This document shows, piece by piece, positions 46,720-55,148 of a stretch of 64,000 nucleotides of DNA. The stretch covers positions 1 to 64,000 of the forward strand of contig JAFDXI010000153.1 in NCBI GenBank assembly GCA_018268035.1. Reading direction: 5' to 3'. The notes under the pieces are model-generated. The model saw only the letters and a list, made by a program, of their open reading frames with translations, was not told where the DNA came from and searched no databases. The translations under genes and the position numbers were made by a program. This DNA is from Bacteroidota bacterium. GTDB lineage: Bacteria; Bacteroidota; Bacteroidia; Chitinophagales; Chitinophagaceae. How positions within the stretch are numbered: the stretch's first letter is position 1; every line of letters begins with the position of its first letter.

Positions 46720-47756
46720 TTTTTTATACAATATTTATTTCTCAAAACGAACTGCTTCATTTGAAAAAAAAATTAAACGTGATAAAGAATAAAAATAATA
46801 AATCACATTCCACCCAATTTGATGTTTTGGTTGTAGGTGAATTAAACATTGACCTCATCTTAAACGGACTTCAGCAATTTCCTGAAGTAGGTAAAGAAAT
46901 ACTGGCTGACAATATGATTTATACACTTGGGAGCAGTGCAGCCATATTTGCTTCAAACCTAAGCGCACTGGGCGTTTCAGTGAATTATTGCGGCTGTATT
47001 GGCAATGATGATTTTGGTAAAAAAATAATTGTAGATCTGGAATCAAAAGGAGTGGGAACAGAAAATATTATTCAAACTAATCATGTTAAAACAGGTATTA
47101 CCGTCGCATTCAATTTTGACCAGCAACGCGCTATGGTCACATACCCTGGTGCCATGAATGAATTGAATGAAAATGATATTACTGATGCCATGTTAAGCAA
47201 TGCAAAACACCTGCATGTCAGCTCCATGTTTTTGCAACCTGCATTAAAGCCTGGCCTTCCAAAATTGTTTAAAAGGGCAAAAGATCTTGGGTTGACCACT
47301 TCGTTGGATCCACAATGGGATACAACTGAAAAATGGGAAAGCGATTGGAAAACATTATTAGCATTTGTAGATGTGTTCTTGCCAAACATTGAAGAACTCA
47401 GGAACATAACTAAAAAACAAAATGTTGATGAAGCTGTAGCAACCCTCAAAGATTTTGCAAATATGATTGTTGTGAAAAAAAGTGTGGAAGGCGCTTCAGC
47501 ATTTTACAAAAATGAAATAACAAATCAACCTGCATTTATCAATCATGAATTTGCTGATGCCATTGGTGCAGGCGACAGTTTTAATGCAGGCTTTATCCGT
47601 GAATTTATTTTTGATAAATCATTAAAACAATGCACTGAACTTGGCGCTGTTTGTGGCGCTATCAATACTACAGCTCATGGTGGCACTACAGCATTTACCG
47701 ACCTGGCTTCGATAAAAAAAATTGCCCTGAAAAAATTTAATTACATTTTACAATGA
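46716..47756 (+). CDS. PfkB-family sugar kinase (tagatose-6-phosphate kinase candidate)
   Basis: The 346-residue ribokinase-like protein has VLVVGELNIDLILNGLQQFP, SSAAIFASNLSALGVSVNYC, VDVFLPNIEELRNITKK and the PfkB signature DAIGAGDSFNAGFI with its catalytic Asp. Position between agaS and a tagatose-bisphosphate-type aldolase suggests phosphorylation of tagatose-6-phosphate; a free sugar is another possibility. It overlaps both neighbours by 4 nt. The first 33 or so residues are unusually long and Lys/Asn-rich, so a later TTG start (46758) is possible. Confidence 0.88.
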   Translation: MIFYTIFISQNELLHLKKKLNVIKNKNNKSHSTQFDVLVVGELNIDLILNGLQQFPEVGKEILADNMIYTLGSSAAIFASNLSALGVSVNYCGCIGNDDFGKKIIVDLESKGVGTENIIQTNHVKTGITVAFNFDQQRAMVTYPGAMNELNENDITDAMLSNAKHLHVSSMFLQPALKPGLPKLFKRAKDLGLTTSLDPQWDTTEKWESDWKTLLAFVDVFLPNIEELRNITKKQNVDEAVATLKDFANMIVVKKSVEGASAFYKNEITNQPAFINHEFADAIGAGDSFNAGFIREFIFDKSLKQCTELGAVCGAINTTAHGGTTAFTDLASIKKIALKKFNYILQ

Positions 47757-48568
47757 CGATGAAAGAAAAACTTGCAGGATACACAAAAGCAGGTAAGGCA
47801 TTACTGGCAGTTAATTTCTACAATTTCGAAACATTAAAAGGTTTGTTGCTTGCAGCAAAAGTTACCAACAGCAGTTTGATTTTACAGCTAAGTGAAAGTT
47901 CATTACACTATCTCGGCATCAAACCATCAATTGCAATGGCAAGAGCCATGCTGAAAGAATTTGATGTAGAAGGATGGGTGCATCTTGATCATGGCAGTAG
48001 TATTGAAATCATACAACAATGTCTTGATGCAGGTTTTGACAGTGTCATGATTGATGCCAGTGAAAGACCTTTTGATGAAAATGTACGCATCACAACAGAA
48101 GCTGTAAAGATTGCAGCAACATACAATGCAAATGTTGAAGCTGAACTGGGATATATTGCAAAGCTCAACCAGTCTCAGGAATTTGAACCTACCCGTGCAT
48201 CGGATGCCAAACGTTTTGCAGAAGCAACTGGTATTGATGCACTGGCAATAGCCATCGGCAATGCACATGGCTTTTATAAAGAAACGCCCAGGTTAAGATT
48301 GGACAGGTTAGAAGAAATACGCGCTGAAGTTTCCTGTGCACTGGTATTACATGGCAGCAGTGGCATACCTGAAGAACAATTGCAGGAAGCCATTCGCAAG
48401 GGCATCAGTAAAATCAACCTGGCAACGGAAACAAAAAATACTTTCATGAAAAGGTTGCAATCATTGCTGGCAGACAATGATGAAATTGATTTGCGCAAAG
48501 TGTTTCCAAAAGCAATTGATGCAGTAAAGGATTTGATAGTAAGAAAACTTGAAGTGATTAATATTTAG
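47753..48568 (+). CDS. Class II aldolase, KbaY/GatY type (tagatose-bisphosphate)
   Basis: This 271-residue zinc aldolase splits a ketose-1,6-bisphosphate into dihydroxyacetone phosphate and glyceraldehyde-3-phosphate. Seen: LLAVNFYNFETLKGLLLAA, the zinc and catalytic motif VHLDHGSSIEIIQQCLDAGF, SVMIDASERPFDENV, VEAELGYIAK, the His motif IGNAHGFYKETP and LVLHGSSGIPEEQL. Short length and the operon context favour tagatose-1,6- over fructose-1,6-bisphosphate. A second ATG at codon 3 (47759) is an alternative start. A hairpin directly follows the stop. Confidence 0.92.
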   Translation: MTMKEKLAGYTKAGKALLAVNFYNFETLKGLLLAAKVTNSSLILQLSESSLHYLGIKPSIAMARAMLKEFDVEGWVHLDHGSSIEIIQQCLDAGFDSVMIDASERPFDENVRITTEAVKIAATYNANVEAELGYIAKLNQSQEFEPTRASDAKRFAEATGIDALAIAIGNAHGFYKETPRLRLDRLEEIRAEVSCALVLHGSSGIPEEQLQEAIRKGISKINLATETKNTFMKRLQSLLADNDEIDLRKVFPKAIDAVKDLIVRKLEVINI

Positions 48569-48602
48569 ATGGTGAATGATTCACCATGTTGTTCATTTTT
48601 TA
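48569..48602 (+). terminator. Terminator after the aldolase gene
   Basis: ATGGTGAA (48569-48576) and TTCACCAT (48580-48587) form an 8-bp stem with a 3-nt loop immediately after the stop codon, followed by GTTGTTCATTTTTT. Confidence 0.6.
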
Positions 48603-48652
48603 AGAAGTTCCGTTTTGCTTCTTTTTTATTATTTTAAAAAACGGTCTATGTT

Positions 48653-49732
48653 ATGAAAAAGATACTGGTTGCCTGCGCATTTATTTTCACACAACATTCT
48701 TTTGCTCAAACAAAAACCGAAAATATTTTATTAAGAAATTATCGCCCGGTATCAATTTATAAAACACCAACAGCCGATATAAAGAAAGCTGCATTTCCTG
48801 TGATTGATATGCATTCACATGATTATATGCAAACTCAAAAAGATATTGATGAATGGGTAAAACTGATGGATAAAATGAATATTCAGACAACAATGATATT
48901 TACTTATGAAACAGGAAAAGGGTTTGACAGTGCAGTAGAAAAATACAGTAAATATCCTGGCAGGTTTGAGCTCTGGTGTGGTTTTGATTATACTGGTTAT
49001 GGCACACCGGGTTGGCAAAAACATGCAGTAGCAGAATTGGAAAGATGTTACAGGAAAGGCGCTAAAGGCGTGGGTGAATTAGGTGATAAAGGTGATGGTG
49101 AATTATATTCAAAACCAACACCGGGAAAGGGTTTGCATATTGATGACCCGCAGATGAAACCTTTGCTTGAAAAATGCGCAGCATTGCATTTACCCGTCAG
49201 CATTCATGTAGCGGAAGATGAATGGATGTATGAAACACAAGACAGCACAAATGATGGTTTAATGAATTCATCTAAATGGCATGTGGATATGAATCAACCG
49301 GGAAAGCTTGGCCATGATGCATTGATAAAATCTCTGGAAAATGCAGTGCGTGAAAACCCTGCAACAATTTTTATTGCCTGTCACCTGGCCAATTCCTGTT
49401 CTAATTTGAAAGTGCTTGCCGATATGCTGGATAAATACCCCAACCTGTATGCTGATATTGCAGCGCGGTATGCCGAGATTGCACCTGTGCCAAGATATGC
49501 TGCAGCATTTATTACAAAATACCAGAACAGGTTGTTGTATGGCACAGATAATGATCCTGAGGAACACATGTATTTAACAACATTCAGGATTTTGGAAAGT
49601 GCTGATGAACATTTTTATGAAATAGGTTTGTTCACTTATCACTGGCCTTTATATGGATTGAACCTACCAAAAAATGTATTGAAAAAAATATACAGGGCCA
49701 ATGCGGAAAGAATTTTGAAATATTATAAATAA
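48653..49732 (+). CDS. Exported amidohydrolase-family protein
   Basis: The 359-residue protein has a signal peptide (about 1-18, ending HSFAQ). The amidohydrolase_2 barrel shows IDMHSHDYM (HxH metal pair), PVSIHVAEDEWM, IFIACHLANSCSNL and LLYGTDNDPEEHM (metal-binding Asp). A Gly-rich loop (GKGFDSAVEKYSKYPGRFEL) is typical. Relatives act on lactones or as decarboxylases or hydrolases; the reaction here is unknown. Export is unusual for this family. It lies between the sugar-phosphate operon and a GH36-like gene on the same strand, which suggests a role with the same carbohydrate. Confidence 0.85.
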   Translation: MKKILVACAFIFTQHSFAQTKTENILLRNYRPVSIYKTPTADIKKAAFPVIDMHSHDYMQTQKDIDEWVKLMDKMNIQTTMIFTYETGKGFDSAVEKYSKYPGRFELWCGFDYTGYGTPGWQKHAVAELERCYRKGAKGVGELGDKGDGELYSKPTPGKGLHIDDPQMKPLLEKCAALHLPVSIHVAEDEWMYETQDSTNDGLMNSSKWHVDMNQPGKLGHDALIKSLENAVRENPATIFIACHLANSCSNLKVLADMLDKYPNLYADIAARYAEIAPVPRYAAAFITKYQNRLLYGTDNDPEEHMYLTTFRILESADEHFYEIGLFTYHWPLYGLNLPKNVLKKIYRANAERILKYYK

Positions 49733-49815
49733 CGTTTGTGCTACATCATAATTTAGAATCAGCATGATTTTATTATGAACATATAAGAGTGAAGGCACAA
49801 AAAATATTTTTTGAG

Positions 49816-51852
49816 ATGAAGAAAACAATAGTAACTATTTTAAGCTGGTGCAGCATTTGCATTGCATCAGCACAAAGCATTATTACAAACAATAATTTAA
49901 AGATTGAAGTGAACGATGAACTTCAAACAAAAATCAATTCAACTTTCGCTCTTGCAAAACAATTGACAGATCATTTTTCTTCGTCTGAATATATCGTTAC
50001 AAAATATTTTACTGCAAAAAATTTCCATCTTACCAAAAAAGAAAAAACAAATTTTCATGATGCAGTCGGTGATGGTACAGAATGGATTTTTTTTGGTTTA
50101 GACAACACCAATCATATTGAAAAAATCATTTCAATAAAGACTTATAAAAATTTTTCTGACGCTGCTTATTTCTATGTACAATACATCAATAAAAGCAATA
50201 AAGACTTACCAATAATAAAATGGGTAAATAATGAATATCATGTTTTACCATCGAATGACACAACAAAATTCTGGAGTTTCCAGGGCAGTTCAAATTCTGA
50301 CAGACGCGATTGGATTTTAAAAGTGAACCCGGGATTTTATAATAAAAATTTTATGGGGATGAACGCATCTGATTATGGCGGTGGCATACCGGTAATTGAT
50401 CTCTGGCGTAAAGATGCAGGGATAGCAGTGGGCAATACTGAAGCTGTTGCCAAACTCATTGCTATGCCAATAGATTTTGATCAATATGCTTCAACTGCAA
50501 CAATGGGTGTGCAATATGAATATCCGGAAACTGAAATTCTGAAGCCCAATGATACACTCAAAACTTTTGAAACGTTTGTGAGTGTGCATCAGAAAGATTG
50601 TTTTGCTACTTTAAGAACTTTCGGAGAATTCATGCAGACAAAAGGTATCAGGCCTGCACCGGAAGAACCATCTGCTTATGAACCTATATGGTGTGCATGG
50701 GGATATGAAAGAGATTTTACTTTACAGGAAATATTAAACACACTACCAAAAGTAAAAGAGCTCGGCATAAAATGGGTTGGCCTTGATGACGGATACCAGC
50801 AGGCTGAAGGCGATTGGCATACCAATAAGGAACATTTTCCGGGTGGCGATGCACAGATGAAAGCATTTGTTGACAGCATTCATGCACAAGGAATGAAAGC
50901 AGTGTTGTGGTGGGCACCCATGATTGCTAACCCTGATAGTAAGCTATTACAAAAATATCCGGATATCATTGTAGAACAAAAAAACGGTGCACCACAATTT
51001 GTAACCTGGTGGAATGCATATTATTTATCACCCACAGACAGCATAGTGATAGAAGAAACAAAAAATAATGTAAAGCTTTTTATGCATGACTGGGGCTTTG
51101 ATGCATTGAAATTAGATGGCCAGTATATGAATGCAGTGGCACCTGATTATGGTGATCATAATCTTGATTATCCAGAACAAAGTTTTGAAAAAATGCCTTC
51201 TTTGTTTGATACAATTTTCACTACTGCAAGAAAAATAAAACCCAATGCAGTGATAGAATTTTGTCCTTGTGGCGATGTTATGAATTTGTATCACATGCCT
51301 TATACCAACCAGTTTGTAGCCAGCGATCCGGAAAGTAGCTGGCAGGTCAGGCTGAAAGGGAAAGTATATCATGCATTGATGCCAAACACAGCATATTTTG
51401 GTGACCATGTGGAACTAACCGATACAAAACAGGATTTTGCATCACAGGTTGGAGTGGGTGCAGTGCCGGGAACAAAATTTGTTTATCCTGCTACAGGCGT
51501 AAAGAGTAAAGATGAAAATTTATTGACACCAGAAAAAGAAAAGCTCTTTAAAAAATGGTTGGATATTTATAAAGATAAAATGCTGAGCACAGGTGTTTAT
51601 CATGGAGAATTATATGACATAGGATATGATTATCCCGAAACACATTGCATAGAAAAAAATGGTGTGATGTATTACGCTTTTTTTAATCCTGATTTTAATG
51701 GTACAATAAATCTGAGAGGATTAAACAGTAATAAAAAATATACAGTAACAGATTATTTCAATCATTTAAATTTTGGAACTGTTGATGGAAGCAAGCCAGA
51801 TATGAAAGTTGCCTTCAAACATTTTCTCATGATAGAAGTAAAAGAAAAATAA
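49816..51852 (+). CDS. Exported GH36-like alpha-galactosidase / alpha-N-acetylgalactosaminidase
   Basis: From ATG 49816 the protein has 678 residues, with signal peptide MKKTIVTILSWCSICIASAQ. A beta-sandwich domain (about 25-260) precedes a melibiase-type barrel: EPIWCAWGYERDFTLQEILN, KWVGLDDGYQQAEGDW, MKAVLWWAPMIANPDS, the nucleophile Asp434 in DALKLDGQYMN and the acid/base Asp504 in VASDPESSWQVR. A C-terminal beta domain ends AFKHFLMIEVKEK. Its place downstream of the agaS operon suggests it releases galactose or GalNAc from outside the cell (inference). The frame extends 9 codons further upstream, but the signal peptide marks the start. Confidence 0.87.
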   Translation: MKKTIVTILSWCSICIASAQSIITNNNLKIEVNDELQTKINSTFALAKQLTDHFSSSEYIVTKYFTAKNFHLTKKEKTNFHDAVGDGTEWIFFGLDNTNHIEKIISIKTYKNFSDAAYFYVQYINKSNKDLPIIKWVNNEYHVLPSNDTTKFWSFQGSSNSDRRDWILKVNPGFYNKNFMGMNASDYGGGIPVIDLWRKDAGIAVGNTEAVAKLIAMPIDFDQYASTATMGVQYEYPETEILKPNDTLKTFETFVSVHQKDCFATLRTFGEFMQTKGIRPAPEEPSAYEPIWCAWGYERDFTLQEILNTLPKVKELGIKWVGLDDGYQQAEGDWHTNKEHFPGGDAQMKAFVDSIHAQGMKAVLWWAPMIANPDSKLLQKYPDIIVEQKNGAPQFVTWWNAYYLSPTDSIVIEETKNNVKLFMHDWGFDALKLDGQYMNAVAPDYGDHNLDYPEQSFEKMPSLFDTIFTTARKIKPNAVIEFCPCGDVMNLYHMPYTNQFVASDPESSWQVRLKGKVYHALMPNTAYFGDHVELTDTKQDFASQVGVGAVPGTKFVYPATGVKSKDENLLTPEKEKLFKKWLDIYKDKMLSTGVYHGELYDIGYDYPETHCIEKNGVMYYAFFNPDFNGTINLRGLNSNKKYTVTDYFNHLNFGTVDGSKPDMKVAFKHFLMIEVKEK

Positions 51853-51928
51853 TTCCGGCGATAATTTCATTTCAACATTACCTACTCATTTTTAATCCAA
51901 GAAATTTTTATGTTCTTTGTGTATTACT

Positions 51929-52366
51929 ATGGCAAAGCTGGTATTAAATACAGAAGGTTTTGAAGACAATTATTTTACAGGAACCCGCATGTTGGGCATC
52001 ATCTCACAATTAAAGGGATATCGCTTTTGCTGGCAGGTAAATGCACAACTACAATATGACTTTCGTTTATGCGCAGATGCAGAAGTGCAAACAAGGAAAA
52101 AAAACCGCAACTATTTTTTTCAGGTATATCAATATTATGAACCAGGCATTCAAATGGTACATTCCATATATGAAAACCAGTTTGAAGGCGAATACCTGGT
52201 AGCAGAATTAAAACACTTTGATTTTTTGTGGCTGATTAAAGCTGATATAATTTCTGAAGAAGAATTTTCTGATCTGCAACAAAACCTGAAAACAATTTCC
52301 GGCGTACAACTTGTAACAGAATTAATGTTGGAGAAAATTAAAAACAAAGAAAATTTAATTTTATAG
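51929..52366 (+). CDS. IPExxxVDY-family protein
   Basis: From ATG 51929 the protein has 145 residues. The N-terminus MAKLVLNTEGFEDNYFTGTR with MLGIISQLKGYRFCWQVN, the central NRNYFFQVYQYYEP and the late segment YLVAELKHFDFLWLIKAD correspond to the Bacteroidota family named for IPExxxVDY; here the motif is changed to VAELKHFDF. The function is unknown and the protein is probably cytoplasmic. The pterin dehydratase gene follows after 2 nt, so the two are cotranscribed. Confidence 0.7.
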   Translation: MAKLVLNTEGFEDNYFTGTRMLGIISQLKGYRFCWQVNAQLQYDFRLCADAEVQTRKKNRNYFFQVYQYYEPGIQMVHSIYENQFEGEYLVAELKHFDFLWLIKADIISEEEFSDLQQNLKTISGVQLVTELMLEKIKNKENLIL

Positions 52367-52368
52367 TT

Positions 52369-52614
52369 ATGAATATTCCTGAAGGCTGGTCCGAAAAAGA
52401 CAACACTTTGTATCGCAAATTTGAATTCAAAGATTTTTCCGAAGCGTTTGCATTTATGGTGCGTGTTGCTATTGAAGCGCAATGCATGGACCATCATCCA
52501 TTCTGGCAAAATGTTTATAATAAAGTTGAGATAACTCTATCTACACATGATGCAGGAAATATCGTTACTGAAAAGGATATACAGCTTGCACAAAAGATCA
52601 ACAGTTTATTTTAA
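52369..52614 (+). CDS. 4a-hydroxytetrahydrobiopterin dehydratase (PCD/DCoH)
   Basis: This small cytoplasmic enzyme recycles pterin cofactor used by aromatic amino acid hydroxylases. The 81-residue protein has the family pattern: W8 in GWSEKDNTLYRKFEFKDFSE, the active-site motif MDHHPFWQNVYNKVEITLST, and HDAGNIVTEKDIQLAQKIN. The start is 2 nt after the IPExxxVDY-like gene. It is slightly shorter than the usual 95-110 residues at the N-terminus but complete for the core. No phenylalanine hydroxylase is in the window. Confidence 0.92.
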   Translation: MNIPEGWSEKDNTLYRKFEFKDFSEAFAFMVRVAIEAQCMDHHPFWQNVYNKVEITLSTHDAGNIVTEKDIQLAQKINSLF

Positions 52615-52789
52615 ACAATACATTTTAAAGACTAATTATCCGGCATCACTCTATGCCGAAAATGAACAACCATTGTATCAAAACCGTACACCATTATCTC
52701 TAACTCTTTTTCTAACTTATTGCTCCTCAATGAATGAGACATTTGGTATATCTTTCTTATATTTCTGATAATCTTAAAATAATAACAGC

Positions 52790-53455
52790 ATGATTGAACT
52801 TCAGCATCTTTCAAAGTGGGTAACTGTTGGTGGCTCCAGGACATATTTATTAAAAGACATTAATCTTAAAATTAATCAGGGTGAATTTGTTTCAATAATG
52901 GGGCCTTCCGGTTCTGGTAAATCCACCTTGCTAAACGTGATTGGCATGCTGGATGAATTTAATGAAGGTGAATATTCTTTCTTTGATGAAGCAGTGCATA
53001 AACTGAAAGAGAAGCATCGTTCTCAATTATATAAACAATATATAGGTTTTGTTTTCCAGGCATATCATCTAATAGATGAATTGACTGTTTACGAAAACAT
53101 TGAAACACCGTTGATTTATCAAAACTCAAAGTCATCAGAAAGAAAAGCGATTGTTGCAGATATTCTCGACAGGTTTAATATAGTTGGCAAAAAAGATCTA
53201 TTTCCAACACAGCTTTCAGGTGGCCAGCAACAATTGGTTGGTATTGCTAGGGCATTGGTGGCAAAACCAAAATTAATATTGGCAGATGAACCAACAGGAA
53301 ACCTTAATTCAAAGCAAGGTACTGAGATCATGGATTTATTTACTGAGTTGAATAAAGAAGATGGCGTAACCATTATCCAGGTTACGCATTCTGAAAAAAA
53401 TGCCGAATACGGCTCCAGGATTATTAATTTATTAGATGGCAGAATTGAACCATAA
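52790..53455 (+). CDS. ABC transporter ATP-binding protein, MacB/LolD type
   Basis: This 221-residue ATPase powers an inner-membrane ABC exporter or mechanotransmission complex. Walker A is GPSGSGKST (about 39-47), the Q-loop is in GFVFQAYHLIDELTVYEN, the signature is LSGGQQQ, and Walker B is LILADEPTGNLNS; the switch His is in VTHSEK. It resembles MacB and LolD ATPases. The next gene, a TolC-like outer-membrane protein, overlaps by one base (TAATG). No permease or membrane-fusion gene is adjacent. Confidence 0.93.
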   Translation: MIELQHLSKWVTVGGSRTYLLKDINLKINQGEFVSIMGPSGSGKSTLLNVIGMLDEFNEGEYSFFDEAVHKLKEKHRSQLYKQYIGFVFQAYHLIDELTVYENIETPLIYQNSKSSERKAIVADILDRFNIVGKKDLFPTQLSGGQQQLVGIARALVAKPKLILADEPTGNLNSKQGTEIMDLFTELNKEDGVTIIQVTHSEKNAEYGSRIINLLDGRIEP

Positions 53456-54909
53456 TGAAGATGAACATGATAAGAAAACCCATATTGGCATTGATTGCTT
53501 TTTTAATTTGTAATACAACAAAAATTTTCGCACAAACTGATACGCTTTCCTATCAGAAACTTAACCTGCACCAGTGTTTACAAATTGCTTTGCAGCAAAA
53601 TGATGTGGTTCAACACCAGGAAATAACTTCAGGTATTGCAAAATCTGAATGGCAGGGATCAAAAGGAGATATGATTCCAACATTGAATGGAGATATCGTT
53701 CATGGTATTAATACCGGGCGCAATATTGATCCTTATACAAACACTTATTCCAACCAAACTACCAAATTTGGGAACTATGGTTTAAACTCAAGCATCACCA
53801 TATTCAATGCATTTGCTGTACAGAATAATATCAAGCAAAATAAACTGGCTTATGATGCCAGCAGGTTTGAAGTACAGAATCAAAAAGATGCTATAGCCTT
53901 ACAAGTGATATTGGCATATCTCCAGGTATTGACCAATGAAGATTTGTTGGCAGTAGCAAAACAGCAGTCAGAAGTTTCTGCCAAACAGGTTGACCGATTG
54001 AATATTTTAAATAAAGATGGAGCCATTGCGCCGGATCAATTATTTGATTTAAAAGGTGAATATGCCGGCAACCAGTTAACACTTGCAAATGCAGCTAATG
54101 CATTGGAGACAGCCAAAATTTCACTGGCAGGTTTATTGAATATTCCTTATAATAAAAATATGGAAGTTGAAAGGTTAGCTTTGTCAGATATAGATGAAAA
54201 TATTGTAACCAATGCAGATTCAATTTATCAGTCTGCATTAAATAATCTTGCTGTTATCAAAGCAGCAGAGTTGAGAAACAAAAGTGCTATATATGGTGTA
54301 AAAACTTATCGCTCTCAAAGCTATCCTTCATTATATATCAATGGCGGCTTGTTTACCAATTATTCAAGCAGCGCTACAACGCAACAGTATTTGGGCACAA
54401 CTGAAATACAAACCAATAACTATGTTTTGAATGGAACTGATAAATTGCCTTTATATGTGCAACAGGATAATTATATCAGCAGGAAAATAAGATACAATGA
54501 CCAGATCTCTAATAATTTTAATAGCTCCATTAGTATTGGCATTAGCATCCCTCTGTTAAATAATTTCAGGAATAAAACTCAAATTAAAGTTGCAAAAATG
54601 CAGCAGAAAGATGCTGAAATAACATTAACTGCAACAAAAACAAAACTGCAGCAAAATATAGAGCAGGCATCAGCAAATGTTACATCTGCCCGGTTGAGAT
54701 ATGATGCATTAACCGACCAGGTAAATGCATATAAAGAATCTTTCCGAGTGGCGGAAATAAAGTTTAATGCCGGAGTGATTACATCAGTTGATTACCTGAT
54801 TGCAAAAAATAAAGTTGATCAGTCTGATTTTAACCTGATCATTGCCAAATATGATTATGTATTGCGATCAATGGTATTAAATTATTATAGTGGTAAACTC
54901 ACTTTTTAA
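53455..54909 (+). CDS. TolC-family outer-membrane efflux protein
   Basis: The 484-residue protein has a signal peptide (about 1-26, ending TKIFAQ). It shows the duplicated OEP layout: LNLHQCLQIALQQNDVVQHQ, helices with ALQVILAYLQVLTNEDLL, and the second repeat ISIGISIPLLNNFRNKTQIK and VAEIKFNAGVITSVDYLIAK. It forms the outer-membrane channel of a tripartite pump. It overlaps the ABC ATPase gene by 1 nt. The usual adaptor and permease do not follow; a repeat element and an opposite-strand gene do. Confidence 0.92.
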   Translation: MKMNMIRKPILALIAFLICNTTKIFAQTDTLSYQKLNLHQCLQIALQQNDVVQHQEITSGIAKSEWQGSKGDMIPTLNGDIVHGINTGRNIDPYTNTYSNQTTKFGNYGLNSSITIFNAFAVQNNIKQNKLAYDASRFEVQNQKDAIALQVILAYLQVLTNEDLLAVAKQQSEVSAKQVDRLNILNKDGAIAPDQLFDLKGEYAGNQLTLANAANALETAKISLAGLLNIPYNKNMEVERLALSDIDENIVTNADSIYQSALNNLAVIKAAELRNKSAIYGVKTYRSQSYPSLYINGGLFTNYSSSATTQQYLGTTEIQTNNYVLNGTDKLPLYVQQDNYISRKIRYNDQISNNFNSSISIGISIPLLNNFRNKTQIKVAKMQQKDAEITLTATKTKLQQNIEQASANVTSARLRYDALTDQVNAYKESFRVAEIKFNAGVITSVDYLIAKNKVDQSDFNLIIAKYDYVLRSMVLNYYSGKLTF

Positions 54910-54947
54910 AACATTGAATAAAAAATATTTTTTATTATTGTTGTCTG

Positions 54948-55049
54948 ACTAAATATAATAACCCTTTGCCTTTCAAGACCTCATTCGCCTATGGCGGACT
55001 TAAAACCCTTACTGGCAAATGGTTTCAGCTATTTTGAATAATTTTATTC
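54948..55049 (+). repeat. Dispersed repeat with inverted ends, copy 2
   Basis: This copy matches 416-517 over its full length without gaps. Its arms are AACCCTTTGCC (54960-54970) and GGCAAATGGTT (55014-55024), with one mismatch. It lies 38 nt after the tolC stop codon. The central part GCCTATGGCGGACTTAAAA is identical in both copies. Confidence 0.75.
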
Positions 55050-55100
55050 GGTCAACAATGATTTTTTTATAACATAAAGATCTCCTCCATTGGAAATCAA

Positions 55101-55127
55101 AAAAGGCTGTTTCATCAACAGCCTTTT
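55101..55127 (-). terminator. Intrinsic terminator for the T9SS protein gene
   Basis: AAAAGGCTGTT (55101-55111) and AACAGCCTTTT (55117-55127) form a perfect 11-bp stem with a 5-nt loop, 21 nt beyond the stop of the minus-strand gene at 55149. Read on that strand it ends in a T-run. Confidence 0.88.
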
Positions 55128-55148
55128 AGTTATAAATCAAATAAAATA

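Noticed and set aside
46716-48568. Assigning fructose-bisphosphate metabolism to the kinase-aldolase pair
   Set aside because: The overlapping AgaS gene and the KbaY-like length and motifs make tagatose phosphates more likely, though the sequence alone cannot prove it.
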